Shown: positions 41,996 to 55,064 of the stretch, piece by piece
How the letters are laid out: each line of letters starts with the position of its first letter
How positions within the stretch are numbered: the first letter of the stretch is position 1
Assembly: GCA_933228675.1 (NCBI GenBank)
Contig: OW121744.1
Coordinates: 114,723,600-114,787,599 of the forward strand
Reading direction: 5' to 3'
Source of the DNA: Stomorhina lunata
Taxonomy: Eukaryota; Arthropoda; Insecta; Diptera; Rhiniidae
DNA length: 64,000 nucleotides
Program-made: the position numbers and the translations under genes
The notes under the pieces: model-generated
The model's input: only the letters and a program-made list of their open reading frames with translations
Databases searched by the model: none
What the model was told of the DNA's origin: nothing

Positions 41996-43194
41996 AATAT
42001 AAAATTCCACTTTCGCCTTTATTTATCTTCTGGGAATCTTAATACCTTGAAATTAATGTTTGACTTTCAAAAAATATGTATATTTTATCATAATTGCTAA
42101 ATATTATCAGAATACCTACATAAACAGACCTTCATACTATTGATTAATTATTTAAGTTCTATAAAAACTCTAAAAGCCCATCTTCCTCCCCCTCAACTAC
42201 GTCAGCTATCCAAGGTATGAGCTATCAAACTATAAGCAAATAAAGGTAAAAAACTAAATTAATGTTTGTGTACATAAATAACATAAATTTACACGAAGTT
42301 AGAACAAAATTTTGACCTAGATTCTTATTCTGGTGAACCAAAAGAATTGAAATTTAGGTCAACATATTTGCCACCTCAAACAAGAATTAACTGAAAAATG
42401 TTTATAGATTTTCGTTGGTGTTTATATAAACATTGAAAAAAAAGTTTATAAAAGGAAATATAAAAAAGTTTTTTAAATTAAATTTTGCAATTAAAATTTA
42501 CAAGTTTATTTCGAATAAGCGATGAGCGAATTTCTTTGGAATGCCTATTGTAATGCCATCAATTTTGAACATTTTTGAAAACTAAAAAAAATAATATAAT
42601 ATTAAGTTATTTAAAATATCTAAAATATCTCTTTGAAAATTCATAAAATGCGTGGGTCTCTTGTCTTATTTCAAGAAAAGTGCATTAACAAAGTTCAAGG
42701 GATTTTGAACTTTATTTCGCCCACATTAGATTTATGTATGTAAATAAACATATTTTAGCTTAGAAAATAGTTTGCCCAATAGAAAATTATGTTTTCACTT
42801 AGTCGTGTAAAATATGTGCGACGTAAATCGTATATAGGTCATGTGCCTTAAACACAAATCATTATAAAAAATTGTAAAGCGAAAGTAATTTCGATCTGTT
42901 TTAAGATTATTTGTCACTCAGCCAGTTCCATATTTATCTAAAGAATTTGTCTGATTATGGTTGGCGGCTGTTGTAACTCGTTGTGGCCAAGTTGTCATAC
43001 TAAATGCAGGAGCATTTAGTTAAACCTGTTCAGACCTGGATGACAGACTTGACATGTTTATATGTTTACATTAGGAAACGTTTATGTGACAATTTCGAGT
43101 AATTATCTATCTGGGATTTTTGTTGAAAGAAATAAGCTAACGAATTGTAAGAAAAAATGTTCTAATAAGTAATGAATAGGGTGTTACAATTGAC
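41996..43194. other. Intergenic, no gene seen
   Basis: Non-repetitive A+T-rich DNA with no supported exon or RNA gene. Confidence 0.4.
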
Positions 43195-45180
43195 CCCAAT
43201 TTTTTTTTATAGAAAATTTTTTTATCAAAAATCTTTCTATAGAAATTTTTTTTATCAAAAATTTTTCTATTAAATTTTTTTTATAAAAAAATTTTTCTAT
43301 AAAATTTTTTTTATAAAAAAATTTTTCTATAAAATTTTTTTTATAAAAAAATTTTTCTATAGAAAATTTTTTTTATAAAAAATTTTTTCATAGAAAATTT
43401 TTTATCAAAAATTTTTTTATAGAAAATATTTATCAAAAATTTTTTTATAGAAATTTTTTTTTATCAAAAATTTATCTATAAAAATTTTTTATCAAAAATT
43501 TTTCGATAGAAAATTTTGGAGTAATTATTTTGGATTAAAAAATTGTGATTTTTTCATAGAAAATTTTTATATCAAACATTTTTGTACCAAAAAAAATTAT
43601 CAAAAATTTTTCTGTAAAAATTTTTTAATCAAAAAATTTTCGATAGAAAATTTTGGAGTAATTATTTTGGATAAAAAATTGTGATTTTTTCATAGAAAAT
43701 TTTTATATCAAACATTTTTGTACCAAAAATTTTGATTATCAAAAATTTTACTATATTCTATTTTTTTATTAAAAATATTTCTATGGAAAATTTTTCTACA
43801 GAAAATTTTTTTATCAAAAATTTTTCTATAAAAAAATTTTTATCAAAAATTTTTCTATAGAAGATTTTTTTATCAAAAATTTTTCTATAGAAAATTTTTT
43901 TATCAAAAATTTTTCTATAGAAAATTTTTTTAATCAAAAATTTTTCTATAGAAAATTTTTTTATCAAAAATTTTTCTATAGAAAATTTTTTTATCAAAAA
44001 TTTTTCTATAGAAAATTTTTTTATCAAAAATTTTTCTATAGAAAATTTTTTTTATCAAAAATTTTTCTATAGAAATTTTTTTTATCAAACATTTTTCGAT
44101 AGAAAATTTTTTTATCAAAAATTTTTCTATAGAAAATCTAAAGAAAATTTTTTATCAAAAATTTTTCAATAGAAAATTTTTTTATCAAAAATTTTTTAAT
44201 AGAAAATTTTGTTTATCAAAAATTTTTTTATCAAAAATTTTTTAATAGAAAATTTTGTTTATCAAAAATTTTTCTATAAAAAATTTTTAATTAAAAAATT
44301 TTCTATAGAAAATTTTTGATCAGAAATTTTTCTATACAAAATTTTTTTTAAAAGAAAATTTTTTATAGAAACATTTTTTATAATAAAATTTTCTAAAGAA
44401 AAAATTTTTTCTTTATCAAAAATTTATCTACGGAAATTTTTTTTATTAAAAATTCTTTTAATTTTTTCTTTCATTAATGAAACTCGTGAAAATGGATATT
44501 AGCAAAGTCGGTTTTTGACAAACAAAAAATTTTTATACACAAATTTTCTATAAAAAATTTTTTATCAAAAATTTTTCTATAGAAAATTTTTTATCAAAAA
44601 TTTTTCTATAGAAAATTTTTTTATCAAAAATTTTTCTATAGAAAATCTAAAGAAAATTTTTTATCAAAAATTTTTCAATAGAAAATTTTTTTATCAAAAA
44701 TTTTTTAATAGAAAATTTTGTTTATCAAAAATTTTTTTATCAAAAATTTTTTAATAGAAAATTTTGTTTATCAAAAATTTTTCTATAAAAAATTTTTAAT
44801 TAAAAAATTTTCTATAGAAAATTTTTGATCAGAAATTTTTCTATACAAAATTTTTTTTAAAAGAAAATTTTTTATAGAAAAATTTTTTATAATAAAATTT
44901 TCTAAAGAAAAATTTTTTCTTTATCAAAAATTTATCTACGGAAATTTTTTTTATTAAAAATTCTTTTAATTTTTTCTTTCATTAATGAAACTCGTGAAAA
45001 TGGATATTAGCAAAGTCGGTTTTTGACAAACAAAAAATTTTTATACACAAATTTTCTATAAAAAAATTTTTTATCAAAAATTTTTCTATAGAAAATTTTT
45101 TATCAAAAATTTTTCTATAGAAAATTTTTTTATCAAAAATTTTTTTTATAGAAAATTTGTCTATAAAAATTTTTTTTGTC
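43195..45180. repeat. 29-30 bp A+T-rich array, TTTTTTATCAAAAATTTTTC type
   Basis: Units of TTTTTTATCAAAAA plus TTTTTCTATAGAAAA repeat with period 29-30 bp. The array is broken by a non-array segment at about 44472-44525 and contains a 508-bp duplication. It shares the CTATAG palindrome with the 31-bp arrays. Confidence 0.9.
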
Positions 45181-45228
45181 AAAAACCGACTTTACTAATA
45201 TCCATGTTCACGAGTTTCATTGATGATC
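44130..45228. repeat. 508-bp direct duplication ending in an inverted repeat
   Basis: TGGATATTAGCAAAGTCGGT starts at 44493 and again at 45001, and flanking array segments are duplicated with it. At 45183-45228 the same boundary occurs inverted: ACCGACTTTACTAATATCCA, then CGAGTTTCATT. The second copy therefore ends in a foldback enclosing about 150 bases of array. Confidence 0.85.
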
Positions 45229-46540
45229 GTGATATTTACGAAAATTACAAAAAGTCTTCGGTTTCTGGTGGTATGGGCAAAAAATCGGAGCTAATATGAA
45301 TATAAAAAATACAGTTTACTTCTAATATGGAACATCATAAAGATCTACGATTGATCTAATATTAGAGATCTGGTATTATATATAGATCAACGATTTGACA
45401 TTAAGACATTCATGTGAAATTCTAATCGTAGATGTTATCAGCAGAGAAGGTTGTTTGGAACCACAAACAATTTGATATATTTTTAAAAACAATTATAAAT
45501 ATTTATGTTTATTCTTCTAATTTGTAACTAACTCCAAAACGCCGCCAGCGGAACCATTTAATTAAGAAAACGATTCGACGATGCTTTTCAAAACCGCACG
45601 AATTTAAAACATAATCATATGAAAAACGTATGAATCATATTACGTTTTTCAAAAAACAGGGTGATTAATGATGAAATGTTAATTGTAAGTTATAAAAACT
45701 GAAAAGCGAGAATGTTTTGTAAAACGAATTTTAACTAAACATTTTTTGAAAAGTTTTTTTAGGCAAACCGAGCTCTAGGCGACTGAAACAACTGAATTTC
45801 GATCCGACTACATCAATCGCTTGAACGTTATATCAGTTCATCAGAATATTATACATAATCAAAAAAGTAAGGTCTTGATTTAGAAACCTCTTAGATTTCA
45901 AGGTGTAATGGTAGTCATAGGATGAGAAGTATGTAAAAATCATTGCAAAAGTTTAAAATTATTTTTGTTTTTAAGAACTTTTTGAAAATAACACTAAATT
46001 TTTATAAACCCTGTGTTTCAATAATAGCACAAATATGTGTCTTTGTCTACAAGTAAATTAAATAAATTACATCAAACTCCTTCAACTATATAACGTCATC
46101 GAATGTTCACTCATTCTCTTTATTTGGTCGTTAACATGAAATTCATTCAATATTAGAGCGCGCGCACAGATATTATTTTAACGAAATTTTTAAAGTTTTT
46201 ATTTAATATAATAAGTTTTAATTAATATTTTATTGAATATAATTTTATTTTGAAATTTTAGAGAACGTTTAACTTTTATAGTCACTTAGAAAAACTTTAT
46301 AAATAAGAAATTATGTTAATTTTGAATCAATGTTCGCAATTTTAAAGTAACTATTAACAAAAACTTTAAATATAGAGTAAATGCGGGTGGTATAGGCTGG
46401 TATTTCAACATTACAACATTGATTGGTAAGTTTACTGTAGTGTATTGCACTAAGATCCCAATTTATTACAATTATTTACTATTGTAATAAGTAGTTTTTT
46501 AATAAAACTAAAAAAAAATGTTGAAACAAACCTTTTCCTA
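45229..46540. other. Spacer between two inverted arrays, no gene seen
   Basis: Complex A+T-rich DNA without a recognisable gene. It separates the 43.2-45.2 array from its reverse-complement counterpart. Confidence 0.4.
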
Positions 46541-46544
46541 CAGA

Positions 46545-47716
46545 AAATTTTTTTATCAAACATTTTTCTATAGAAAAATTGTTGATAAAAAAATTTTCTA
46601 TCATTTTTTTTTTTTCTAGAAAAATTTTCTGTAGAAAAATTTTTGATAAACAAATTTTCTGTAGAAAAATTTTTGATAAAAAAATTTTCTGAAGAAAAAT
46701 TTTGATAAAAAATTTTCTATAGAAAATTTTTTTATAAAAAAAATTTTTATAGAAAAATTTTTGTTAAAAAAATTTTCTATAGAAAAATTTTTGATAAGAA
46801 AATTTTCTATAGAAAAATTTTTGATAAGAAAATTTTCCATAGAAAAATTTTTGATTAAAAAAATTTTCTATAGAAATATTTTTGATAAAAAAATTTTCTA
46901 AAGAAAAATTTTTGATGAAAAAATTTTCTAAAGAAAAATTTTTGATAAAAAAATTTTCTATAGAAAAATTTTTGTTAAAAAAATATTCTTTATTTTATTT
47001 TTGATAAAAATATTTTCTATAGAAAAATTTTTGATAAAAATATTTTCTATAGTAAAATTTTTGATAAAAAAATAAAATATTTTCTATAGAAAATTATAAA
47101 AATATTTTCTATAGAAAAATTTTTGATAAAAAATTTTCTATAGAAAAATTTTGATAAAAAATTTTCTATAGAAAACTTTTGAAAAAAAAATTTCTATAGA
47201 AAAATTTTTGATAAAAAAATTTTCTATAGAAAAATATTTGATAAAAAAATTTTCTATAGAAAAATTTTTGATAAAAAAATTTTCTATAGAAAAATTTTTG
47301 ATAAAAAAAAAATTCTATAGAAAAATTTTTGATAAAAAAATTTTCTATAGAAAAATTTTTGATAAAAAAATTTTCTATAGAAAAATTTTTGAAACAAAAA
47401 AAGGTAAATAAAAAAAGTTTTGATAAAAAAATTTTTTATAGAAAAACTTTTGATAAAAAAATTTTCTATAGAAAAATTTTTGATAAAAAATTTTTCTATA
47501 GAAAAATTTTTGATAAAAAAATTTTCTATAGAAAAATATTTGATAAAAAAATTTTCTATAAAAAATTTTTCTATAGAAAAATTTTTGATAAAAAAATTTT
47601 CTATAGAAAAATATTTGATAAAAAAAATTTTCTATAGAAAAATATTTGATAAAAAAATTTTCTATAGAAAAATTTTTGATAAAAAATTTTCTATAGAAAA
47701 TTTTTTTTATCAAAAA
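46545..47716. repeat. 30-bp A+T-rich array, reverse complement of the 43-45 kb array
   Basis: The unit TTTTCTATAGAAAAA plus TTTTTGATAAAAAAA is the reverse complement of the 43195 array unit. The order flips in the last unit (47695-47716), where TTTTTTTTATCAAAAAT appears. Long spurious frames with 10-residue periodicity arise because the period is 30. Confidence 0.92.
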
Positions 47717-49935
47717 TGAAACCGGAATATCAGTGGTTCCGTCACAGCCAGCAAAAATAATTGATTGAACTAGGAAATTGGTACAATGACATCGGCCAAC
47801 AGGAGTTACTGTCATTACTTGCATGAGCGTAGTTTATACCTCCTTATCAAAAATCTAACACTATAGCATATTACCAACATGTGGTGTACCACATTACCCT
47901 CACATTTTTTTTAAACTCTTTTAATGGGATTTAAAATATTTTTTTAAATGTCTCTGAAATTTTGAGTTTAATAAACAAACTTATCTGTAGGGTATTTTAA
48001 TCGGACAGGAACTAAAAAATTGGATATCTAAAAACAAATAGGTATACCACATTACCCGCACTTCCTCTAATAGATTTCTTTTAAGTTTTAAATCTAAAAT
48101 CTTTGTTAGTGAATTCAAAATTCAGTTCGAATTTTTACATAAAATTTTGTATAAGCTTCATTAACATTCTTTGTAAACTTTGCATAACTTTACTCTAAAG
48201 ATAGTAGATAACTTTTCATTATGTTTATGGCCTCGGAAAAATAAAAGTGAATTAAATTGTTTACAGAAATGAAAAACTAGTTTTTGTTTTGTAAAAATGA
48301 AGTTTTTCCATAATAAAAACTAAAGATACTTAAAAGTAACATAAAATGGTAAACAAACAAACTGAAAAGCTAAAGAAACGAAATAAAATGGATTTCAAAA
48401 ATAGAGTCTCAGAGGTATAAAGTCTACACAAAAATTACGTCATATAGTTAATGCATTGAACGAACTTGACAGGTAAAAAAAAAAAAAAAAAACAAACAAT
48501 AAAGTTGACTTGCAAAAATTAGATATAAGAAGAATATAAAAGTTCATTATAAAAATAAATAAACTGATACTTTATATTATATATATAGTATATAAACATC
48601 AATGATTATTGTATAGCCAAAAGAGATCTGGATTTTTAAATATTTTTATGATCAGCTTAAACTTAAACTTTATGATCACAATATAAATCTGTTGATAACG
48701 AAAAAAGATCTCAAACTTTTTGAAAATGTTAAAAGGACTAAAAGTTAAAAGTCTTTTAAAAGGTCTGTATATTTAAATGCCTATAGGCAAGAATGTTCGA
48801 AAAACGCTTTAGAACAACATTTCCTGCTTCACACGTGATGGCGGCTTGTTACTTTAAAGTTTTTCTAATATAAATTACATATAAATTACTTTCAAATTGA
48901 ACTCTAAAACGTTCTTACAATTCTCATAACAACCCGCCTTCTTTACAGTGGAACGTGCTTTCTTAACCTCAATCATGAATATTAATTTCAACAATTGAAT
49001 TTGTATTAATTACAGAAAAACTTCCTACATAGAAAAACATAAATTTTCCGAAAATGTTAATGAAACATTTTATTGGTACTATAATGTCTTCAAAATCGTA
49101 TAATGATTGAACAGTTGGTCCGTTGTTCATTGATAAAGAGCTCGTTTTAAAATAAATTTGTGTTGAATTAGATAATTAATGTTTTGTTTTGAAATTATAT
49201 CGTTATGTCTTCTTTGTTTGAAATTTTCAAAATTAAATGACATTCAAAATAAATCGGTACTATTTGATTAAGAGTTTAACACTACAAAATATACAAATAG
49301 AAATATGCAAACTACCTAAGTTTAGGTACTTAATATGCAAAACATGTCTAAAAAGCACAAATAAAGCCCAGTTTTTTTGTATTGAAAAAATATTGATTTG
49401 AATAAGTATTTGAATTTAATGATTTGATATTATTCAGTTTTGGGTACATATGTGCGTCGTCTACCTACATCTATGACGAAAAGTGGGGGTGTTAAAAGGT
49501 ACACGAATGAGGACATGATGATATGTTAAAATGTTAAACAAATTTTGAATTGATTATCACCAGAAGATTTCAGAGAAAAGTAAACTTAACATTCGATAAT
49601 TCCTCAATGTCTCAGTGCTGGTCAATCAAAATTTACATTTTTTAAATTTTTCAAATAAGTTCTCACATAAAGAGTGTTCCAAATAAAATGGGCGTTTAAT
49701 ATTTCAGAAAAAATTTATCCATAGTACAAAAAATAAAATTGTTTCTAACAACCTCTTAAATGTGTCTGATACTAGGGAATTTTATCCCCATTCCTCGACT
49801 ACCAAGTCCTTGGTCCATTTTCAAAAAATTCAAAAAGCGAAAAACTATTCCACAGCATGAAAATATCCATATTGAAAACTTTAATTAATTCGGCTAAATG
49901 GTTTTGATCTTATCATCCATATTTGTTATTTATAA
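47717..49935. other. Intergenic, no gene seen
   Basis: About 2.2 kb of A+T-rich DNA. A short module GTGTACCACATTACCC-like repeats near 47880 and 48045. No exon with protein character was found. Confidence 0.4.
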
Positions 49936-49939
49936 TATT

Positions 49940-50520
49940 TGATTATATGGAAGGGGTCACGCCCACTTGAAATTTCAAAAAAAAAAACTAGTCTTTTTTA
50001 ACCACCGGTAACACCTTAACATACTGTCAAAATTTCAGAAAAATATGTCATCCATATTTGTTATTTTTAATATTTGACTTTTATGGGAGGGGTCACGCCC
50101 ACTTGAGATTTCCGGAAAAAAACCTAGCCTATTTTAACCACCGGACACACCTTACCATACTGTCTAAATTTCAGAAAAATCGTTCAGTTCTGTCATCCAT
50201 ATTTTTCATTTTTAATATTCGACTTATATGGGAGGTTTCGACTTATGTGGGAGGGGTTTAAGGCCCTATGTTCCACCAGGAATTAAAGGACTAAATATAT
50301 ATGGGAGGGGTCACACCCACTTGTGATTTCAAAAAAAAAAACTGGATTATTTAACAAACCGGTAACACTTAAATATACTGTCAAAATTTTAGAAAAATCG
50401 GTCCGCTCGGTCATCTATATTTGTAATTTTTAATATATAAGTTATGGGAGGGGTCACGGCCACTTGACCTTTTTAAATCACCGGTCACACCTTAATATAC
50501 TGTCAGAAAAATCGGTCTGC
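49940..50520. repeat. Diverged tandem repeat with GGGAGGGGTCACGCCCACTT
   Basis: Four units carry GGTCACGCCCACTTG-like sequence, ACCACCGGTAACACC and ATACTGTCAAAATTTCAGAA (GGTCAC near 49956, 50091, 50308 and 50451). A GGCCCTATGTTCCACCAGGA fragment is inserted near 50262. It looks like transposon debris. Confidence 0.75.
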
Positions 50521-50801
50521 TGGTTTCGGAGATCCTTCATATCAAACAACATACAGACAAACAATCAGAAGCGAACATTTTTTTTATAAATATAGATTTT
50601 TTTTTAATTTGCGATGTAAATAACTCTAAAAGCCTTGATCGCACAAAAATTTTAACTGGCACTAGTTAACGGCAATTTTGTACTTTTTCCATTGACTGGC
50701 TTTTCAATAAAATTGGATAAATGTTATTCAGTATATGAATAAATAACTAGGCTAATCTCTTTAAAAATTATAAATTTTGGAACATTTTTTTTAACGATGT
50801 A

Positions 50802-51530
50802 AAACAAGTAAGAAAGTACTATAGTCGGTCAGGCCCGACCATACGATATCCTTCACCACTAAGGTCAAAGGTGTTCTTTTTCCTATATAAAGACAAATAT
50901 TTGCAAAATTTTGCCATCATATAAAAATTTCTCAAAACTTATATATTTAAGCTGTTTCCGTCATTTGAACTTGTATAAGAGCTAGGGTCAAATGTGGGCC
51001 GATTCTATCGAAATTTGGCGAATTGATTACAGTTTTTACAAAAATTATGTTTGCAAAAAATAAACTTAAAATTCTCATTATCTTCAGATTTACCATCGTT
51101 TTGTAATTTTTGTCTCATTTTGTGCGTTTTGACAGAAGAGTTTGTATGGGAGCTATGGTCAAATGTGGATTGATTTCAACGAAATTTGGTACAGTGAGTT
51201 TTGTTTACATAAGCAGCATTTGTTTTACATTTCATGAAAAAAGACTGATATTTGAGGCCAAAATATCAATTCCGGGAAGTGGGATCTATGAGAGGTACCA
51301 TAAATAATGGACCGAATTTGACGAATTTTAACTACCAAAAAAATTACTTGTGCCAAATTTATCAAATTATCTTTAAAATTGCGACCTGTACTTTGATTAT
51401 ATGGTTTACATGGGGGTCCAGGCGGTCGGACGGGCGGACTGGTATCGCTAATTCGACACAGAAAATGATTCTAAGTCTATTGGCATAGTAAAAGGTGGGT
51501 CCACCACAAATATTTCTATATTTATATTAA
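50802..51530 (+). mobile_element. Copy of the AACAAGTAAGAAAGT repeat family
   Basis: It begins AAAACAAGTAAGAAAGTACT, continues GGTCAGGCCCGACCATAC and CACCACTAAGGTCAAAGG, and runs through ATGGGAGCTATGGTCAAATG and GCGACCTGTACTTTGATTAT. The same order occurs at 55065 (+) and 20092-19000 (-). No coding frame is present. Confidence 0.7.
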
Positions 51531-51758
51531 AATTATGGGGGGTATTTGTACTTAGGGGACCATAATAAAAAATATTTTAACTAAAATGTAATTTTGGCTG
51601 TCTACCGGTGCCATCGGTCGATAGTTTTCCACCTGATTTTAATTTAAATTAAGTTATATCGACTCAGGAAGTGATTCTAAAGATCTCAGAACAATATTTC
51701 TATGCTTTATACATCGATCAGCAAAAACTTTTGAAGTCCTTAAAACCTATGTCCTTAA

Positions 51759-51760
<2 letters not shown>

Positions 51761-51827
<67 letters not shown>
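51761..51827. repeat. (TA)n microsatellite
   Basis: An almost pure TA run of about 67 bases with one TG interruption near 51802. Confidence 0.95.
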
Positions 51828-51829
51828 CA

Positions 51830-52645
51830 TTCAAGTTTTTCTTCATATTTCGTCTTCTTATGCATCTGTTTTAACATTTGGACCCAAGTCTTTGTTCTAC
51901 GAAATAGTGTGTGGTCACTTAGGGGATAAATCCACTTCCCTCAAAATTTTAATTTTGTCAATTAATGGCTGCCAAAATTTGAAGCTCGTTTTCGCCACTT
52001 TTTAATTTTTTTCTCATATTTTTTGGCCGCCTCAAAGAAATTAAAAAAAATATATAACGATTTGTAGATCTTTCAATTTCGCATTGTTTGATATATATCT
52101 CGTTAATGTGCTCTATATAGGCATAATATGCGACAGGTGTAAATGAGGAGTTTTTGAGCGTAAATTTTTTAAAATACCGGTTTTTCGTGGAGCACACTCG
52201 CAAATATAAATGAAAATTTCCAAACTACCGCGTAAACCGAGTTTTTTGCCATTTAGCACCTAAAAGCAAAAGCGCACCAAAAAATCATTGTTTGCTAAAA
52301 TGTTATGAAGATTTTGAAAATCGTGCAAAAAAGTGCATATTGGTTTAAATGGTTTAAGATTGCAAACTGAGACAAAATCACATAAGGCATAAAAGCGATG
52401 TCATTTATAACCGATTTGCATCAAAAGTTTGTCAAAAATCTCTTTATTAATTGAGAACGCGAAGGTTTTATCTGAAAACGTTTCAATGAAGCACATCGCG
52501 AATTTAGCTCAAAATTGATCAGGAATGGTCTTAAAACTATTCTTTAATAAAGCTTTACCTTAGATTTGAAGCGCACCAAAAAATTATAAGAATTAACGAT
52601 TTTATGGACCAAATAATTTTATATCTTTCCGAAAATTAAAACTAA
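51830..52645. other. Intergenic, no gene seen
   Basis: Complex sequence with repeated GCGCACCAAAAAAT words near 52273 and 52571. It is probably old transposon DNA, but no family is recognised. Confidence 0.4.
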
Positions 52646-52649
52646 TTGA

Positions 52650-52872
52650 TTTTTGTCCATATATATATATATATATGGATGTGGCTGGGCCGATTTTGAT
52701 GAAATTTTCAGGGAATCTTCAGAATATTCAGGCGGGTGACACAGTGAAGTCTGATTTTTCATTCTGGGGGCGGAGAGGCGTGGCAAAATTAAATTTTCAT
52801 ATTGCACATGACATCTATCTATATCTAATGTTTGCTTAGGGCCACCAAAGAGGACCGGGTCAGCTAGTATGA
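52650..52872 (+). mobile_element. Possible Helitron-like or other element 3' end
   Basis: After an ATATAT run the sequence GGGCCGATTTTGATGAAATT, GGCGGAGAGGCGTGGC and the end GACCGGGTCAGCTAGTAT resemble a repeat terminus with the CTAGT ending seen in Helitrons. The hairpin expected before it is not clear. Confidence 0.35.
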
Positions 52873-53051
52873 AAATTAAACAAAAATTAATCTGTAACTC
52901 AGCGAGTTTAGACTTTATAACGTGATATTTAATCGTTAAAATTCAACAATCTGAGTTAATTTGAAATTTATCTAACAGCTTTTTGACTAGAAAAATTGAA
53001 AACAATTTGTATTTAGTTCTAAACAAAATGTCTCAATATTAAGCTGTCTCT

Positions 53052-53152
53052 ACTTTCCTGACTCGGTTAGGAATCGAACCTAAAACATTTTGTAAACTAT
53101 ACCATTCGCTATAGAAAATAACAAAGCGTTTAGACCGCTCAGCCAATGAATG
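53052..53152 (-). repeat. tRNA-like sequence with enlarged anticodon loop
   Basis: The minus strand has TTGGCTGAGCGGTCTAAACG (box A region), then TTTGT and ACAAA closing a 27-base loop, then a perfect T arm TTAGG-TTCGATT-CCTAA and CCGAGTC. The 5' side does not pair with CCGAGTC as an acceptor stem. It is a SINE head or pseudogene rather than a certain tRNA. Confidence 0.55.
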
Positions 53153-53159
53153 ACTAATA

Positions 53160-54495
53160 TTTTTCGAAAATAAAACACAAAAATAAAACAAATGGCGATG
53201 GAGAGACTACCTCACTAGAAAAGTGATCGGGAAAACGAAATAACCACAAAGTAAGAAAAAAAACTAAAAATAGATATTGTTAAAAAATATTGAAGATTGG
53301 TGTAATAAAATACATATGTACAAGCAAATGATGGAAATCGTAGGTAATAAACAGAGAAAATTGAAAATGAAATCTGTTGATTATTTCATTAAATGCGGTC
53401 GGTTCGATTTGTATAGGAAATTTCATAAACATTTTCATTCATAAGTTGATTTTAATAAATTTTGTAAAGAAAACTCAAGAGATTTCCAATTTATTCAAGA
53501 CGCACATACTTTGAATTGATAAAATTTGGGAAATCAAATAAAAAAGACGCAGAAAATCTTTCACAAGTTCAATAAACTGATCATGTTGCATTAAGATAAT
53601 TGCAAAACAAAATTCGTAATCATAAATTATTCAAATTATTTCACTCAAAATAAATTTAAAATAGTTTAAAACACAACTATTCTTAATATTTTCTTCCTTG
53701 TCCCATATTTATCTTAAGATTAACTTAAAAATATCACACGTTTTGAGATAATTATTATTTTGTGACCGATTTCTTTTATAAAACATTATTTAAAACTTAT
53801 TTATAAACTCACGGTTTAATGGCTCTGTACTTAAGTTTGCGGTAAACAACCGGCAACTGATTGTGTCACCCTTAAAATTTAATTATTTAAAATGGTGGTT
53901 GTGTGTTTAATGATCAGATGGATGATAATTTGTGTGCGAAATTGATAAAAAAAAAATTTATTTATATAAATTCACATTAGATTTTTGTGCTCAATAAGTG
54001 GGAGAGTTTTTAACTTAGAAATCGAAATGAAGAAAAAGTAATTTTAAGGGGAAGGTATGCCTAGAGTAATTATGAAATATTTACAAAAATCACATTATTT
54101 AAAAATTTATATTTTTAGCATTAATTTGAGGTATAAATTTTAACTTTATCTTCTTCAGTTCAGAAGTTATAGGCAAAAGACTGTGTTTACTTTAGATAAT
54201 ATTTAAAATTTTTTTAATGTTATATTTCTAAAACAAAAATTGAATTTGCATAGCAATTAAATCTCGTTTAATAAAGAAAGAAATTTAAATTTCTTCGAAT
54301 ACGAATTTATCGAATTGAACTTCGTATCCGAAAATTCTTTAGTTGCGAAGTTATAACAAGGCCGAAAATGGAATAGAACATTCATTTATGCTCTTTTGAT
54401 TAACATTATAACTCTAACAATATAACAAGCCTTATTTACTGAAAATCCATTAGAAATATTAATTTTATCAACAATACAGTGAAAATACCCAATTT
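53160..54495. other. Intergenic, no gene seen
   Basis: A+T-rich DNA without supported features. Confidence 0.4.
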
Positions 54496-54499
54496 TGTA

Positions 54500-54870
54500 T
54501 ATAAGCCATTTTCGTAATTTGGGTCTTATATGGGAGCTTGGGTCAATTGTGGACTGATTTTCTTGAAATTTTGCAATTTTATTACAGTTTATACAAAAAC
54601 TATGTGCTTAACAAATAAACATGAAATTATCATTATTTTCAGATTTAGATTCGTTTTTGTGTATTTCGACACATTTAAGTGGCTTTTGCCAGAAGGTCTT
54701 TTATGTGAACTATAGGCAAATATGGTCCGATTTCAGCCAAATTTGGTACAGTGATTTTTATTTATACAAGACATGTTTCTATAAAATTCATTAAAATATA
54801 CCGAAATTTATGGTCCCGAAATTTATGTCCCCAAACGTCAATTTCGGGAAATTTTCTCCAAATTCAATAG
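54500..54870 (+). mobile_element. Partial copy of the AACAAGTAAGAAAGT family
   Basis: Internal landmarks of the 50.8 and 55.1 kb copies appear (TATGGGAGCTTGGGTCAATT, TTTGGTACAGTGATTTTTAT), but the AACAAGTAAGAAAGT start is absent. It is a truncated, diverged copy lying just upstream of the 55065 copy. Confidence 0.5.
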
Positions 54871-55064
54871 TAATAGTATCCTTCAAAAAAGTCTTTGACA
54901 TGAAAATTGTTTTGGGAGTTACACCATATTTTGAACGATTTTGTTTATTTTTTTAAGCAGGGTTTGTCCTAGCAAGATTTGTCATAGCAAAAAAAAATAT
55001 TTTTCGAAAATAGGAGGATTTTTATGACAACATTGTTTGCTAAAATTGGGTGTTGTCACTATTT

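Noticed and set aside
47208..47824. Long frames with IKKFSIEKFL or FFYRKIF periodicity on both strands
   Set aside because: They are by-products of 30-bp units. The same is true of frames at 43758-45182, 46450-46840 and 58039-58670.
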